From NCBI GenBank assembly GCA_963662175.1, contig OY759225.1:8443107-8507106 (forward strand): 64,000 nucleotides of DNA, read 5' to 3'. The DNA is from Aradus depressus. Lineage: Eukaryota; Arthropoda; Insecta; Hemiptera; Aradidae. Under the pieces are notes generated by a model. It worked only from the letters and a program-made list of their open reading frames with translations, was not told where the DNA came from and searched no databases. This document shows positions 21,231-32,399 of this stretch, in pieces. The translations under genes and the position numbers were made by a program. Position 1 is the stretch's first letter. Each line of letters opens with the position of its first letter.

Positions 21231-21710
21231 ACTTTAATAACTGCTGATGTAATGAATATATCGATATTTTTTTTTCTATAAATTAAATTTATTCATTTTT
21301 TTTCTCTGTAGAAATAAATTAAATATGATAAGATTAAATAAAAATTATTACAGCTGTTTGAGCTCCTTCAAGGATCGGACAGGGATTAAAGAAATGAAGA
21401 AAAGACGAGATCTAGAAGACGAAGGTATTAAAGATCTCCAGGCAGGGTCATTACACAGAATAAATCTACTGGAAAAGATAAACAACATATTTTCATCACT
21501 TCTTTGGCAAGTTTTTCTTTCTGTCACAGCTTTTCTTCCAAACTGGCAAATAATAGATATCTTAGTTTTCTTATTTGACATATAGCATCCAGTGTTATTG
21601 TCTGCTCCATTTCCTCTTTACAAACTGCAATACAAATACTATATCATATGGTAATATACTATGTCAGTGAAGTATATAATGATATAATAATAAGAATGCA
21701 AATAATAATA

Positions 21711-22390
21711 CAGTAGAACCTCTTTAAGTCGAACCTCGATAAGTCGAAAACCTCCAAAATTCGAAAAAAAAGTTTTGTTCCTTTTCCTCCAAGCCTCAAA
21801 ACCTCCATTACTCGAAATTTCAACCCTCTATTAGTCGAAATAATCAGTGAGTCCCTACAAGCCATTTTGGTACCTACATATTTTCCCTCTATAACTCGAA
21901 AAAATAAATTCGACCTCTGTATCTCGAACATAGCAATGTTTTATTTTACAACCTTTACAACTCGATTATTTGAAACTTATTACCTATATAGCTCGAAGAA
22001 AAATAAGTTACCGACTTCAAGAATTTGCCGACAATGTACACCATTGTTTCTTGGAAAACAATTTAGGAGTATACAATAAATAGGATTATCAACTATCTAA
22101 AGCAAAAACAAAATTACTGACTTTTTTAATACCTACACATACTACGTATTTTTTATTTTAAGGATGTTTTGAAATAATGTTGATTTATAATAAATATAAA
22201 TATGTTTGTTACCTCTGTAACTTGAATTGTTATTTATTTCACCTCTCTAACTCAAAATTAGTTAGAATGAATCTTAACCTCTACAAGTCGAATCAAAATC
22301 CGCCTAAGTCGAAATCCTCCATAAGTCGAAAACTCTATAACTCGAATTTTTGGCGTCCCCCTTGATGTTCGACTTATAGAGGTTCTACTC
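21711..22390. mobile_element. pogo-like MITE with TCGAA-rich interior
   Basis: TIRs CAGTAGAACCTCTTTAAGTC (left) and, in reverse, GAGTAGAACCTCTATAAGTC (right), with TA on both sides (21709-21710 and 22391-22392). It is 680 bp with no transposase. The interior holds more than 15 AAGTCGAA/AACTCGAA-type repeats in both halves. The end sequence is related in form to the pogo-like TIR at 10711 (CAGTGAAACCTCTCC), so a pogo-family transposase probably moved it. Confidence 0.85.
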
Positions 22391-22690
22391 TATTAAAAAA
22401 AAAAATATATATATATAAGTCAGAATTAGTGATATGAGTTTATTTTTCCAGTTTTCTGCCTGAAAGAATATGTAAGTAATATGGACGCAGACTCAACAAT
22501 TCCTTGAAGCTAGACCCTGAAAAAATATATTGAATATATGAATAAATGCATTTCTTTGATTTTAGAGGATCAGATTATGCAGTTTGGAAGACCTATGGAA
22601 ACTATCGCCAAATTGGAACTTGGAGCACGATTTGAGGAATCGTTCAAATTGTGTATATATGAAATGCCTTTCGATGCCCTATGTACTTAT

Positions 22691-22712
22691 GGTACGATGC
22701 ATACTAGCCCGT
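22691..22712 (-). mobile_element. 3' scrap of the second SINE family
   Basis: GGTACGATGCATACTAGCCC matches the 3' part of the poly-A SINE at 55936-56145 (GTACGATGCATATTAGCCC). Too short to say more. Confidence 0.4.
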
Positions 22713-22916
22713 TCCTGCATTTAAACTAAACAAACATCTAAAAAAATGGGTTTCAAATATTTTAATTACCTATTGGTAGTTTTTTTTTTTTTTATTGAAA
22801 AGTTTTAAAAGTAAATAAATAATGAAATATTTGTGATGTGTACATAAATGACTTTCTTATACCAACTACATTTTTACAAAGTGTTTTACAAAGAAAACTT
22901 TCATATACCCAGTAAT

Positions 22917-23561
22917 CAGGGGCGTAGCCAGAATTTTGAGCAGGAGGGGGCAAAGTTAGGCTACGGGGGTGGGGGGTATAGCCCGCAGTTTCCATGGTTA
23001 GAGCTGCAGACTTTTTGTTATTAATTTAGGAGACTCGGACCTCTAGAAGCTCCCCCTGAGGTAACCACTGACTGTAATACTTTACTTAAGCTGACTTTAC
23101 ATGAGGCAGCAAAAATGCAAAGTGCAGCAGCAGCAAATGCACGCTGAGTTTTCTGTACTTTTAGAATTAAACAACTCACATCCAGTAGCGTGTATTGCTG
23201 CTGCTGAGCTTTGCATTTTTACTGCGCATGTAAAATCAGCTTTAAGAGTATAAAGTAAACATAAATGAAGCGAGGAAATGAAATGATGGAATCCATGTAT
23301 ATTTAAATAAATGTAATATGACTTGTTTTGTACATGTACATTTAGGTAAAGCACAATTTTCGTTTATCCTCCAAAATCCTGAAAGAACTTCCTCTTTGAA
23401 GTGTTCTCGATCGCTTTCCAGCAACTTAGCCTGCAGAGACCATTGAGACGGCATTTTTAATCTACAATTTTTTTAGTTTATTTAATTTTTCTTGGTTTTA
23501 TGCTCTGCCCAGGGGGGGGCACCTGCCTCCCCCTCCCACCCCCCCCCTGGCTACGCCCCTG
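22917..23561 (+). mobile_element. hAT-type MITE, second copy
   Basis: Same TIRs as 4954-5531 (CAGGGGCGTAGCCAG / CTGGCTACGCCCCTG). Flanking 8-mers CCAGTAAT (22909-22916) and CCAATAAT (23562-23569) differ at one base. It is 645 bp with the same internal inverted repeat around GCAGCAGCAGC, plus about 60 bp absent from the first copy. Confidence 0.9.
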
Positions 23562-23815
23562 CCAATAATATCTTTTTGTTGTTCTTCTTTTCCTCCTCTT
23601 TAATAAAAAAATACCAATAACAAACCATATTTTAAAATTAGTTTAGAAATATTTCTTACAAAAATTGATTTTACATTTTTTGGGGCTCTATAACTTTCGT
23701 GTAAATGGAGCCGTCTAAAACACTAGGTCTATTTTCGACATATATCTTGAAAACCGGGCGACCTGCGAAAAATCATACTTTATATAAAATGTGCCTTACA
23801 GTTTTTTCTACAACA

Positions 23816-24100
23816 TGCCTTCTGAGCTCAAGATCGTGAATTAGGTTTTTTATTTGGGAGGTGAAAAAACCTTGAGCACGCCGTCCTTCGGATGGGACGT
23901 TAAGCGATGATCTAGAGTCTATACAATGTCAGGTACTAGTTAAAGACCCCTAACCTATATGAATAAAAATGTAGGGTAGGCAAAAATTAGGACTCCTATA
24001 GTCCCAGTAGTATCTCATTGGCTGGCTCATGTCCACCAGAAAAAAAGAGCGTTCTGGTAGTAGACGATATGATCTCTTTGTTAAAGCCCGAGCATGAGTC
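23816..24100 (+). mobile_element. SINE copy, diverged, most of the head lost
   Basis: Begins GCCTTCTGAGCTCAAGATCG and lacks the 5' half of the head and the B box. The body is intact, with AGCATGAGTCA at the 3' end and no CCTAA tail. Confidence 0.8.
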
Positions 24101-24257
24101 AAAAGAAATAACTATTACTTTAAAGTAATGAATCGTTTTATCACAGAGGGAAGATTTTGAATACAAAATAATATATTTTTCGGCAACTATATTATTCTCC
24201 AATTTATTTTTTTAATTTCTGCCTTCCATTAACAGTATCTAAAAATATTTATTTTGT

Positions 24258-24612
24258 GAGGGCACCGATAGCTCAGTGGTATCCGTGCTTGCCTTCTGAG
24301 CAAGATCGTGGGTTCGAAACCCGGCCGAGGCTCTTAGTTTATTTTATATGGGAGGTAAAATAAATTTAACCACGCCGTCCTTCGGATGGGACGTTAAGCG
24401 ATGGTCCCGAGCCTGTACGATGTCAGATATTCGTTAAAGACCCCTACCCTAGGTGAATAAACATAGGTAGGCAAAATTTAGGACTCCCATAATAGAGTCG
24501 GACTTATATCCATCAGAGTGACAAAAGAGCGTTCTGGTAGTAGGCGATATGACCTCGTTGTTAATACGAATAGGCCTCCAATGATCTAATAGTTAAAGCC
24601 CGGGCATGAATC
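24258..24612 (+). mobile_element. SINE copy with 31-nt insert before the 3' end
   Basis: Full-length, with B box GGTTCGAAACC. Carries TGTTAATACGAATAGGCCTC and a few more bases between GACCTCGT and AGTTAAAGCCC. With 16680-17009 it defines a subfamily. It ends GCATGAATCACAATAACTA with no telomere tail. Confidence 0.88.
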
Positions 24613-25024
24613 ACAATAACTAACCTTATTTCATAGATTGCATGGAGTAATATCAAATATTTTGTGCATTACATTTACCTTTTCTATATATAATTGGATA
24701 TAAAACTTCCCCCATGAAAATATAGCATTAGAAATGAAAAGGGTAAATAGATGGGGTTTGAGGCTAGAAGCTGGTGACTGTCCACAGGGGTGGAGGAATG
24801 GTCTTTATGAGATATGGGCTGAGAGGCTCTTTCTAAATCGGAGACCCGCCCTCTCTAGCCGCAGCCACCAGTCACCCCGACCCCAAATTGAAGTCGTTAT
24901 TCAATTTTCATACAGTCTCACTTATAACAGTTTCTTTCATAACACCAAACCCTCTCAATTTACATTCTTTATAACAACTTCCATAACTAAATATATGCAA
25001 TTTATTCATACATTTTCAAATAAT

Positions 25025-25160
25025 CTCATATGTATATCTATGGTCACAAGGAATAAGTTGTTAAGTCCTAAAATGGCCAAAATGAGTTAAGTGTACTGTG
25101 ATGATCTCCCAAGCCATCTGCGCACTGTGAAGAAGTTGGGAGCTCAGGACTCTAATACTT
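25025..25160. repeat. dispersed repeat, other copy at 52775-52900
   Basis: Shared phrases: GGAATAAGTTGTTAAGTC, AAATGGCCAAAAT, GTTAAGT, ATCTCCCAAGCCAT, GGGAGCTCAG and ACTCTAATAC, in order. No coding sense on either strand. Confidence 0.65.
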
Positions 25161-25269
25161 TCGGAATTATAAAGATGTGAGTTTCTTGGTATCTCGTAAA
25201 ATTGTGTATGTTCTCGGTTAAATGAACTTAATCTACTTCATTGAGGAATCATTCTCGAGATTTAGAGAG

Positions 25270-25500
25270 GCATCATTCACGTGTATTTCAAAAAATAATT
25301 AGGTAAGTGATGGGGAATGATTAAGGGAAAATCCAAGGAAGGATTAACAATATTCATTTTCATTCACTTCTATAGATTTAAAAGGTATATGATTAATAAT
25401 GATGCAAACATAATTTATTTATTCCAAAAACTGGATTTACTCGATTAATGCAAAAGTAAAAAAGTGCTGCCCTGAAAAGTTAGGAATTTAGACTTACCAA
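25270..25500. repeat. dispersed repeat, other copy at 45510-45745
   Basis: Runs from AATAATTAGGTAAGTGATGG through AAGGATTAACAATATTC and TTTTCATTCACT to AAAAAGTGCTGCC. The two copies differ by small indels. Each is followed by LINE C-terminal sequence (jockey-like at both sites, though in opposite orientation), so it may be part of a LINE-associated unit. Confidence 0.65.
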
Positions 25501-25589
25501 TTTATTCCCTGTGACCAGAGACATAACGTATTATGTTACAGACTAAAATGTCCACCTTTCAACGTTCTTCTTATGTCTGTTTCTGTATA

Positions 25590-26530
25590 TCATTGGAAGT
25601 TTACCTACTCTCCAGTGTCCTTTAACAAAAATCCCATCCCTTTAAAAAACGAAGTCCGCTATCTAGGCCTCATACTCGACAAACGACTAACTTGGAATCC
25701 TCACACGAGACTGAAAAGACAAGAAATGAACAGACGGTATAAACCTTAACTAAGACTACTAGACAAAAGATCCAAACAAGACGTATAGGTTAGGTTAGGT
25801 TAGGTTTTATGACTCATGCCCGGGCTTTAACTACGAGGTCATATCGCCTACTACCAGAGCGCTCTTTCGTCACTCTGGTGGACATGAGCCCGACTCTACA
25901 GTGGGAGTCCTAAATTTTGCCTGCCCTAAATTTTTATTCATCTAGGGTAGGGGTCTTTAACGAGTACCTGACATCGTACAGGCTCGGGACCATCGCTTAA
26001 CGTCCCATCCGAAGGACGGCGTGCTTAAGTTTATTTTACCTCCCAGATAAAATAAACTAAGGGCCTCGGCAAGACGTATATATATATATATATATACAAC
26101 GCAGTACTCAAACCTATGTGGACTTACGGACTTGAACTCTGGGGTTCTGCCAAGGCTTCCAATCTCCAGCGCATCCAATCCCTTCAATCCAAAATCCTTC
26201 GTAAAATAGCCAATGCTCCTTATTACGTCTCAAACAAAACTCTTCACACTGACCTTAAAGTACCTTTGATCACCAAAGTCTTAGCGACTTATAATAGAAT
26301 AAAAAACTATTTTCCCTTCTTAGTTCCCACAATAAGCCTCTAGTCCGTGTCCTCCATTCTGCCACACTTCCCCAACGACTTAAGCGTCAATGGCCTAGAG
26401 ACCTCCTTAGCAGCAGCAGTGACAGTGATTAACAGTGTCTAGAGAGTGTCACCACTGGGTGATTTCTTCCTTCTTGTCATTTTGACATACATTATCTCTC
26501 ATTTATTTTTATACATTGTAAATATCTATT
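25590..26530 (+). pseudogene. jockey-like LINE C-terminus and 3' UTR, split by a SINE
   Basis: Before the SINE: NEVRYLGLILDKRLTWNPHT, the region after the RT catalytic motif. After it (from 26100): VLKPMWTYGLELWGSAK, LQSKILRKIANAPYYVSNK, LHTDLKVPLI, then a 3' UTR with GTGTCACCACTGG and an A-rich end near 26540. A stop after RRYKP and a frame change near 26330 inactivate it. The SINE at 25788-26070 and its TSD account for the gap. Confidence 0.85.
25788..26070 (-). mobile_element. 5'-truncated SINE inserted in a jockey element, with TSD
   Basis: Perfect 10-bp TSD AAGACGTATA at 25778-25787 and 26071-26080. Directly after the left TSD come three TTAGG-type units (GGTTAGGTTAGGTTAGG), then TTTTATGACTCATGCCCGGG. 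The 5' end stops inside GGGCCTCGGC, before the tRNA head. A truncated 5' end, a TSD and a 3' tail indicate target-primed reverse transcription. Confidence 0.96.
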
Positions 26531-27285
26531 TGTAAATAAAAAAAAAATAATGAAAGTTTGTGAGCGCTCTAAAAGCAATGGACTTGATTTTGGCCGAAAT
26601 GAGATCAAAATTGAGACCATTCTACGAACAACTTTTAGATCATATTTTTCATTACACCTTTTAAATTCTGCTTTACCAACCATTTCTTTATTGAAAGGTA
26701 AATTATACAAAGAAAAAAAAAATGAAAAAGGGGAGATGAGGAAAACCCACAAAAAATATATAATTAAACGACAGAAAATGGGGGAAAATATAAGAAAAAT
26801 AATTAAAAAATGGATCGTGGTAGGGTTAATACCACCTTTAACCTGTCTTGATATTCATCTTATATTTCTGTATTTCTCTGTAATTGAGATTTTAATTAAT
26901 GCACCTGGTCTGCCCCCACTGGAGGTGGGATAAATTCAATTGAAACGGATCCCCGAAAGCCTGGAAATAGTCTTTACTTCTACTAATACCTTGAGGGATG
27001 AATAGTTTTAAATAAGTGTAAAGAGCGGATAAAAAAATAGTTGGTGACTCATCGGTAATGTACTTCCCTAGGTCGAATTTATCAAATAATTTTTGCTCTC
27101 CCCCTAGCTACTAGGCGCAAAAATGAACTTGGACAAAATCGGACGAAAATTGAGACCACTTTACTTAAGGGCCTAAGTACACTTTACTTAAGGGCCTAAG
27201 TACATTTTACAAGATACCGCTTAAATTAATGACATAATCAAAATTCTCTTCAAATAAGAGTTGTAGTGTCAGTGATTTTTTTAAT

Positions 27286-27610
27286 TTACTTAAAATTAAG
27301 ATAATAATTTTTTATAACTTTTACGGAAGTGTCTTTTGATGACATTTCGGGACGTTCTCTGGTTATAGAATGCATGATTATAGATTGGAAATAGACGTAA
27401 TGTAGAGTAGTTAATGTTTCTTTTGGGTCGATCTTTTTAAAATTACGAAGTAAGAAGTAAACGGAACTCAGTTTCTTATCGATAACAGTATGATCAGCCC
27501 ATGTTAGTTTCATATCAATATGGAGACCGAGGATGTTTGTATTATCTTTAAATGATACGTATTATCTTTAAGTGAGTAGACTCATAAGTAGGAAGTCTAT
27601 GACAAAACTC
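27286..27610 (-). pseudogene. LINE RT C-terminal fragment joined to a hammerhead-family tail
   Basis: Minus strand: VSFKDNTNILGLHIDMKLTW, ADHTVIDKKLSSVYFLLR, DPKETLTTLHYVYFQSI, the region after the YxDD motif. At about 27359 the LINE sequence stops and gives way to GAACGTCCCGAAATGTCATC and AAGACACTTCC, which belongs to the repeat at 37048-37460. This looks like an old chimeric junction. Confidence 0.7.
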
Positions 27611-27626
27611 TTGTGGTTATACTTAT

Positions 27627-27753
27627 TATATTCTCTAATACTCAACTAGTTTCGCCGTGTTAAGACATTATCAAGAGTCACTTATAAACTGTTTATAGGT
27701 GACTCTTGATAATGCCTTAACACGGCGAAACTAGTTGAGTATTTGAGAATATA
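27627..27753. repeat. 127-bp palindrome with facing hammerhead-like motifs
   Basis: Arms TATATTCTCTAATACTCAAC... and its complement, with a centre of a few bases (AACTGTTT). Each arm carries the motif annotated at 27700-27741. The arms differ at only a few positions. Confidence 0.85.
27700..27741 (+). ncRNA. hammerhead-like motif
   Basis: ACTC (27702-27705) pairs with GAGT (27737-27740) as stem I. Core box is TTGATAA where CTGATGA is expected (two transitions), then T, stem II GCC-loop-GGC, GAAAC, TA, GTT. The pairing is well kept although the first core box is damaged, as expected for a decayed ribozyme. Confidence 0.45.
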
Positions 27754-28375
27754 TAGTGAAGTTTGACAAAGAAATTGTGTATTTTAATTATCTATTCCTA
27801 GAATGGAGTTTCACAAAGTAAATCTGGAAACCATAAATTATTTAATATAAGTGTTCAATAAAGAAGTGTTTTATATATCATTTTTTTAAGCTTATTTATT
27901 AGTATTTCCACTATATCGACACAAAACGCAAAACATGTATTCGGACATCTTATGATCATGATTAATATCATAACCATATGATTAAAATGATGAGAGTTTG
28001 TATGTATAAGGGAGGTTGCTTTGTGTGGACAGCTATGGAAATGAGTTGAAGGAGTGTCTGTGTATTCGAGCCACGTCCTGGGCCGAAGTGTAGTCTACTT
28101 GTGTATAGCATTGCAGTCAACTCTAACCACCCCAGCTAGTATTAGTTTCCATTATCGATCTTGTATGGCCAACTTGTTACTAATATTGGAACAGGTCTTG
28201 AATTCACATTACCTTTTTATCCAAGACTGCTACCTCCTACACCACTTTCGTTTGATGTTCCCAACTGATAACATTTTGAACAATAAAACCTGCACCTAAC
28301 GCACAATTTAGCCTCTGACTTCTGTATTTTTAAATTTTCATGAAGTTCTGAAATTGTCAATGTCTGTAATATTTT

Positions 28376-28985
28376 GTGAACCCTTACCTAAAGTTTTATC
28401 TCCTTTCAAGGTCTTTCGATATAGATCGTTTGGAAGGAGAGCGGAAACTTATGTGTGATTCGAGAAGTACCGTCCACCTAGGGCAGGTACTAAGATATCA
28501 AAGGATCCTCGAAACAGCAAAAACACAAAGAAGAGAACGAGAGTTCAGAGAGAATGCGGAAACTTATGTGTGAGTCAGAGTGTAGACTCAAAATTAGAGA
28601 TTGAAGAATCTTCAGAAGAGCAATAATAGAAGGTAAGGTTCTCCACCAAATGAAGAGATAGAGCCTAGCCTGGAGGATATTGAAAAATGTAAAAACAAAA
28701 GTCGTGGTGTAGCCTCATATTCGGAGGTCGAAGGACCCTCAAAGGAACGAGAACAGAAAGGCAGGTTCCAACAAATGAAAATAAAGAGGGAGAGCGGAAA
28801 CTTAGGTATGAGTCGGCGTTTGGCCTCAAATTAAATATCGAAGGAAGGAACCTCAAAATTGTAAAAACAGAAGAAAAGGGTCCAAAAAATAAAGAGACCA
28901 AAGATTTAGAGGGAGAGCGAAAACTTATGTATGAGTCGGCGTGTAGCCTCATATTTGGAGATCAAAGGACACTCAAAAGTTCAAA
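28376..28985 (+). repeat. diverged tandem repeat, unit about 120 bp
   Basis: GCGGAAACTTATGTGTGA-type segments followed by AGCCTCA, GATCGAAGGA and CCTCAAAA recur four to five times (about 28440, 28555, 28700, 28795, 28918). The block ends near a GGGGAAGTA-type end module at 29088. The open frame on the minus strand at 28665-28952 reads through these repeats and is not a gene. Confidence 0.65.
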
Positions 28986-29130
28986 AACAATAAAACAAAA
29001 GTAATAGTAATGAATACTTCTCATTATAATTAGTCCAAGCGGTCGATTTGTATTGGAGGTAGAGCGAAAACATGGATGATTAATTCGTGTTGGGGAAGTA
29101 TGTTGCTGGTGATTCACCGATGACTTTTTT

Positions 29131-29949
29131 TCATTAAAAATTAAATTTCTTAGTCACCCTTTTTTTTGTAATAATATTTCATTCATATTCTTCATCTTTA
29201 AAAGAAAGAATTCGATATGGTAATGACATTTACAAAAATGATATTCAAATATGAAGGTGCGTTCCTAATACAATCGAGAAAGGAATCTCCTGAATTCAAC
29301 TTCAATTACCAGTCAAAGAGGAGACATTTCCCAGTGCCGCTCTAGGAAAAAGTCTTCATGAATATATTAAGATATGGAAGGTCTAACGAAGAAAAGGTAC
29401 AGTGACCTGCAGATTTCAGGACAACCAAAATATTATAAAAAAATAATGGTTTCTGTGCAGTTAGTACACACGTTTGAAGTGCAACTTCCGTACCAACTCT
29501 TCTAGTTTCAGTTTCTCTCTGTGCTAATAGACTATATTTTTATTTTAACTATTTTTTTAAACATTTGTATAGGGTAGAAAATAATTTAATTCAGGAAATT
29601 TTTTTAATCTTATAATATGTTTGTTACAATTTTATTTACAGTAAATGTTACATTAATTTATTATATTGCTTTAAAGATATTATTATAAATATGATATTAA
29701 CTTATCAATAAATTAAGTTTTTTGTACATTTGACTTTGATGGTGGAACATAATTTTCATGTGTTTAAAGCATAACATACAAAGATGGTTGGTATAAGAAA
29801 CATGATATATAAATTGAAACATCGATTAAATAAAGTAGATGTGTTGTAACTGTCGATGATAAGCTTCGAAATGATTAATAGAGTCGACAGTATCTTTTCA
29901 ATGTTGATGGAAATCGAGGTTCTTTCGTGTAAAAGAAAATGCAAAATTT
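29131..29949. other. AT-rich spacer, nothing recognised
   Basis: No element ends, no family resemblance in the short open frames, no long inverted or tandem repeat. Confidence 0.4.
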
Positions 29950-29990
29950 GGCCAACTTTTCGAAAACTATTTATTTTCTTCTTCAGGGCC
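29950..29990 (-). ncRNA. hammerhead-like motif (CTGAAGA type)
   Basis: Minus strand: GGCC, box CTGAAGA, A, stem II GAAAA-loop-TTTTC, GAAA, AGTT, GGCC. Stem I GGCC/GGCC is four perfect pairs. Stem III is at most one pair, as in minimal hammerheads of Penelope-like elements that act as dimers. A decayed GIY-YIG gene lies 430 bp to the right on the same strand. Confidence 0.45.
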
Positions 29991-30419
29991 TACAGAATAT
30001 AAACAAACAAATTAGACATTATGGACAATGATATAAACAGAGACTTTATAATAATTTGAAAAAGAGATGGAAACAATTTTACATATATGAAAGAGAGAAA
30101 AATAATAATAATAAATAAATAACAAAAAATAAATACAACTTTTGAAAGTAGTATTAAACTATATAAAACAATATATATCTGTCTAAATAAATAAAAAATA
30201 AATAACCTTAAATGACTTGAATGGATGTGTGCGGTGAAGGTGTTGTGGGTTTGTGTCCAGTATAGTGAGTGCTATGATGTCATGCACGTAACGGTCGAGG
30301 GCTACCTGAGTTTACCTACGTGACCCTCGGCGGAGGGGGTGTTGCGTGGAATGTAACCAACTCAAGTCAAAAATAAAATACATGATAAATTTAAAAAAAA
30401 ATTAATTAAATTTTTTTTA

Positions 30420-30771
30420 TTAAGACAAAACACAACCTCACCTAATACGTCGTTTACCGTGGTATTGTCCTGTACTATATGTATTACTTCCAGCATGTAT
30501 CTCTTGTACCAGTTTGTCTCGTTGCATACTTGTGTTGTTAAAATCGAAAGAGTGTTCTTGTTGTATGTGATGTTTTACAAGTGAGCTGCAATTGTCTATG
30601 TTTTTTGTGTCCGATATGAATATTTTTTTTGCAGTCGTTTTTGTGTTGGTTTAATCGTGTTTTTAGATGTTGTGATGTGTTTCCTATGTAGCTTCGATGT
30701 TGTATTCGATGGCGAACATCGAGAGTTCTATCTCGTGTAGTCCAAACACTCACTCCACTTCCTCTTCTCAC
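30420..30771 (-). pseudogene. GIY-YIG endonuclease remnant of a second PLE
   Basis: Minus-strand frames in succession: SYIGNTSQHLKTRLNQHKND, then (shifted) SSLVKHHIQQEHSFDF, then (shifted) CNETNWYKRYMLEVIHI. This is the usual order after the YIG half of a GIY-YIG domain. At least two frameshifts. It differs clearly from the PLE protein at 11329-12416, so a second family is involved. Together with the motif at 29950-29990 it may be the 3' part of one decayed element. Confidence 0.7.
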
Positions 30772-30989
30772 ATCCGCCTGGCTAGTGCTGTAAGTTTATC
30801 TGCTCAATAAATAATATATACCTTACCAGTATTTTTCCTTTATCACCGCACCTTGTAGACGTACGCACATTGCGGAGACTCGAACTCCAGATCTTCCTCC
30901 TTAAACCCGGGCGCCAGGTCAACACTGATCCGCGCGCTGGTTCCGTGTGGTCTATCCCACGCTGAGGCACAAGTTGGACCCTCTACTGT

Positions 30990-31288
30990 GTCTGTGAATA
31001 TGAAATTTCTTATGTAAATACAAAGATTTCTAAGAAAGCTATTGATTTTTAGCCAAATCGACCAAAGGAAAAAAGGGGGATTAGGGAGAAGGCTCAACAC
31101 GAAACCTCATTATAACTGCCGTTGTAATCAATGTATTGACAAGAAATTTCAGATGTAATTGTAATGCCCTAAGAGGACGACATGTATTAGTTTTAAGTAG
31201 ACAGACAAAGTGGAGAGGGAGATCAGACGGGATCAACGCAAAAATTCCAGTAACTGCCGATATAATGAACTTATTAACATGATATTTT
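30990..31288 (+). repeat. ~135-bp repeat, two units
   Basis: ATAACTGCCGTTGTAATCAA (about 31117) and GTAACTGCCGATATAATGAA (about 31250) are about 135 bp apart, with AGCCAAATCGACC and GGGGGATTAGGG landmarks between. The block is interrupted by the SINE at 31289-31620 and resumes to about 31880, ending in the end module (GAAGTACATAGAAGGTGATT). Confidence 0.65.
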
Positions 31289-31620
31289 AGGTTAGGTTTT
31301 ATGACTCATGCCCGGGCTTTAACTACGAGGTCATATCGCCTACTACCAGAGCGCTCTTTCTTCACTCTGGTGACATGAGCCCGACTCTACTATGGTGGTC
31401 CTAAATTTTGCCTTTATTAAATTTTTATTCATCTAGGGTCTTTAACGAGTACCTGACAAGGTACAGGCTCGGGACCATCGCCTAACGTCCCATTCGACGG
31501 ACGGCATGCTTAAGTTTATTTTACCTCCCATATAAACTAAACTAAAGGCCTCGGTCGCCGAACCCACCTTCTTGAGCTCAGAAGACAAGCACGCATACCA
31601 CTGAGCTACCGGCGCCCTCC
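31289..31620 (-). mobile_element. SINE copy, full length with TSD
   Basis: TSD ATGATATTTT (31279-31288) and ATCATATTTT (31621-31630), one mismatch. The 3' end at left is AGGTTAGGTTTTATGACTCA; the 5' end at right is GCTACCGGCGCCCTCC. Lies in a ~135-bp repeat unit. Confidence 0.92.
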
Positions 31621-32045
31621 ATCATATTTTATATTAAAATTCAAAACCCCATAAGCATGACGCCTATAAATTTTCCACGAAATCGGTCGCAGGGAAGAGC
31701 TAGAGAAAGAGAGCTCGACACAATTACCCTAATAACTGACGATGCAATGAATGTATCGACACAACGTTTTATATGAGAATTCAGAAGCTTTTGGTTTCAG
31801 TGAGAGAGTAAAAACTGAATTCATTAATTGGAGTTGAGGAAGTACATAGAAGGTGATTAACCGCCAAATTTATTTTCATATTGGATATTGGAAAACCTAA
31901 TTCCATCCATATTTACTACCTTTCCCTTTCCAGTAGGGTTTTGCTCATATGCGCTATCATAAATCGCATAATGTATGTATCGTGTACTAAAAAGAGCCAA
32001 TAATTGAAGCTGTGATATGTTCCATTTTCATTTTGGCGTATCCCT

Positions 32046-32067
32046 CCCCCCCCCCCCCCCCCCCCCT
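32046..32067. repeat. poly-C tract, 22 nt
   Basis: Uninterrupted C run preceded by CGTATCCCT. No element end is seen next to it. Confidence 0.9.
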
Positions 32068-32399
32068 CTTCAGATAATTGACAATTACTTGGTAATATTC
32101 AGTTGAATAGCTTCCAATGTCGTATTGATGTTTGAATTGTCACCTGAAGGGTGGATTGACGTAGGACCAATTCACTTAGCTCTACTGATTTCTGACAACA
32201 AATTGAATATCCTAACTGAATTTTCGATGGATTCAGACAAACCGATCAATTCTCTCCAATCAGATGGACAATTATATTTAAAAAAAAAAAAAAAACTGTG
32301 ATGTGGCCATTACAGGACATTCTTATACCAACCACGCTTACAGATCACACTTTTTCTCCCTTCTCTAGATTATTTCATACTGGCATTCTTGGGTATAAG

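Noticed and set aside
24734..25090. 118-codon plus-strand open frame as a gene
   Set aside because: Mixed composition, no recognisable domain, and its 3' part is a dispersed repeat shared with 52775-52900.
25788..25805. TTAGG runs read as an actual telomere or interstitial telomere block
   Set aside because: Every run is only one to three units long, always at a SINE 3' end and inside the TSD. There is no independent telomeric array.
28665..28952. 95-codon minus-strand open frame
   Set aside because: It reads through diverged ~120-bp tandem repeats in the antisense direction.
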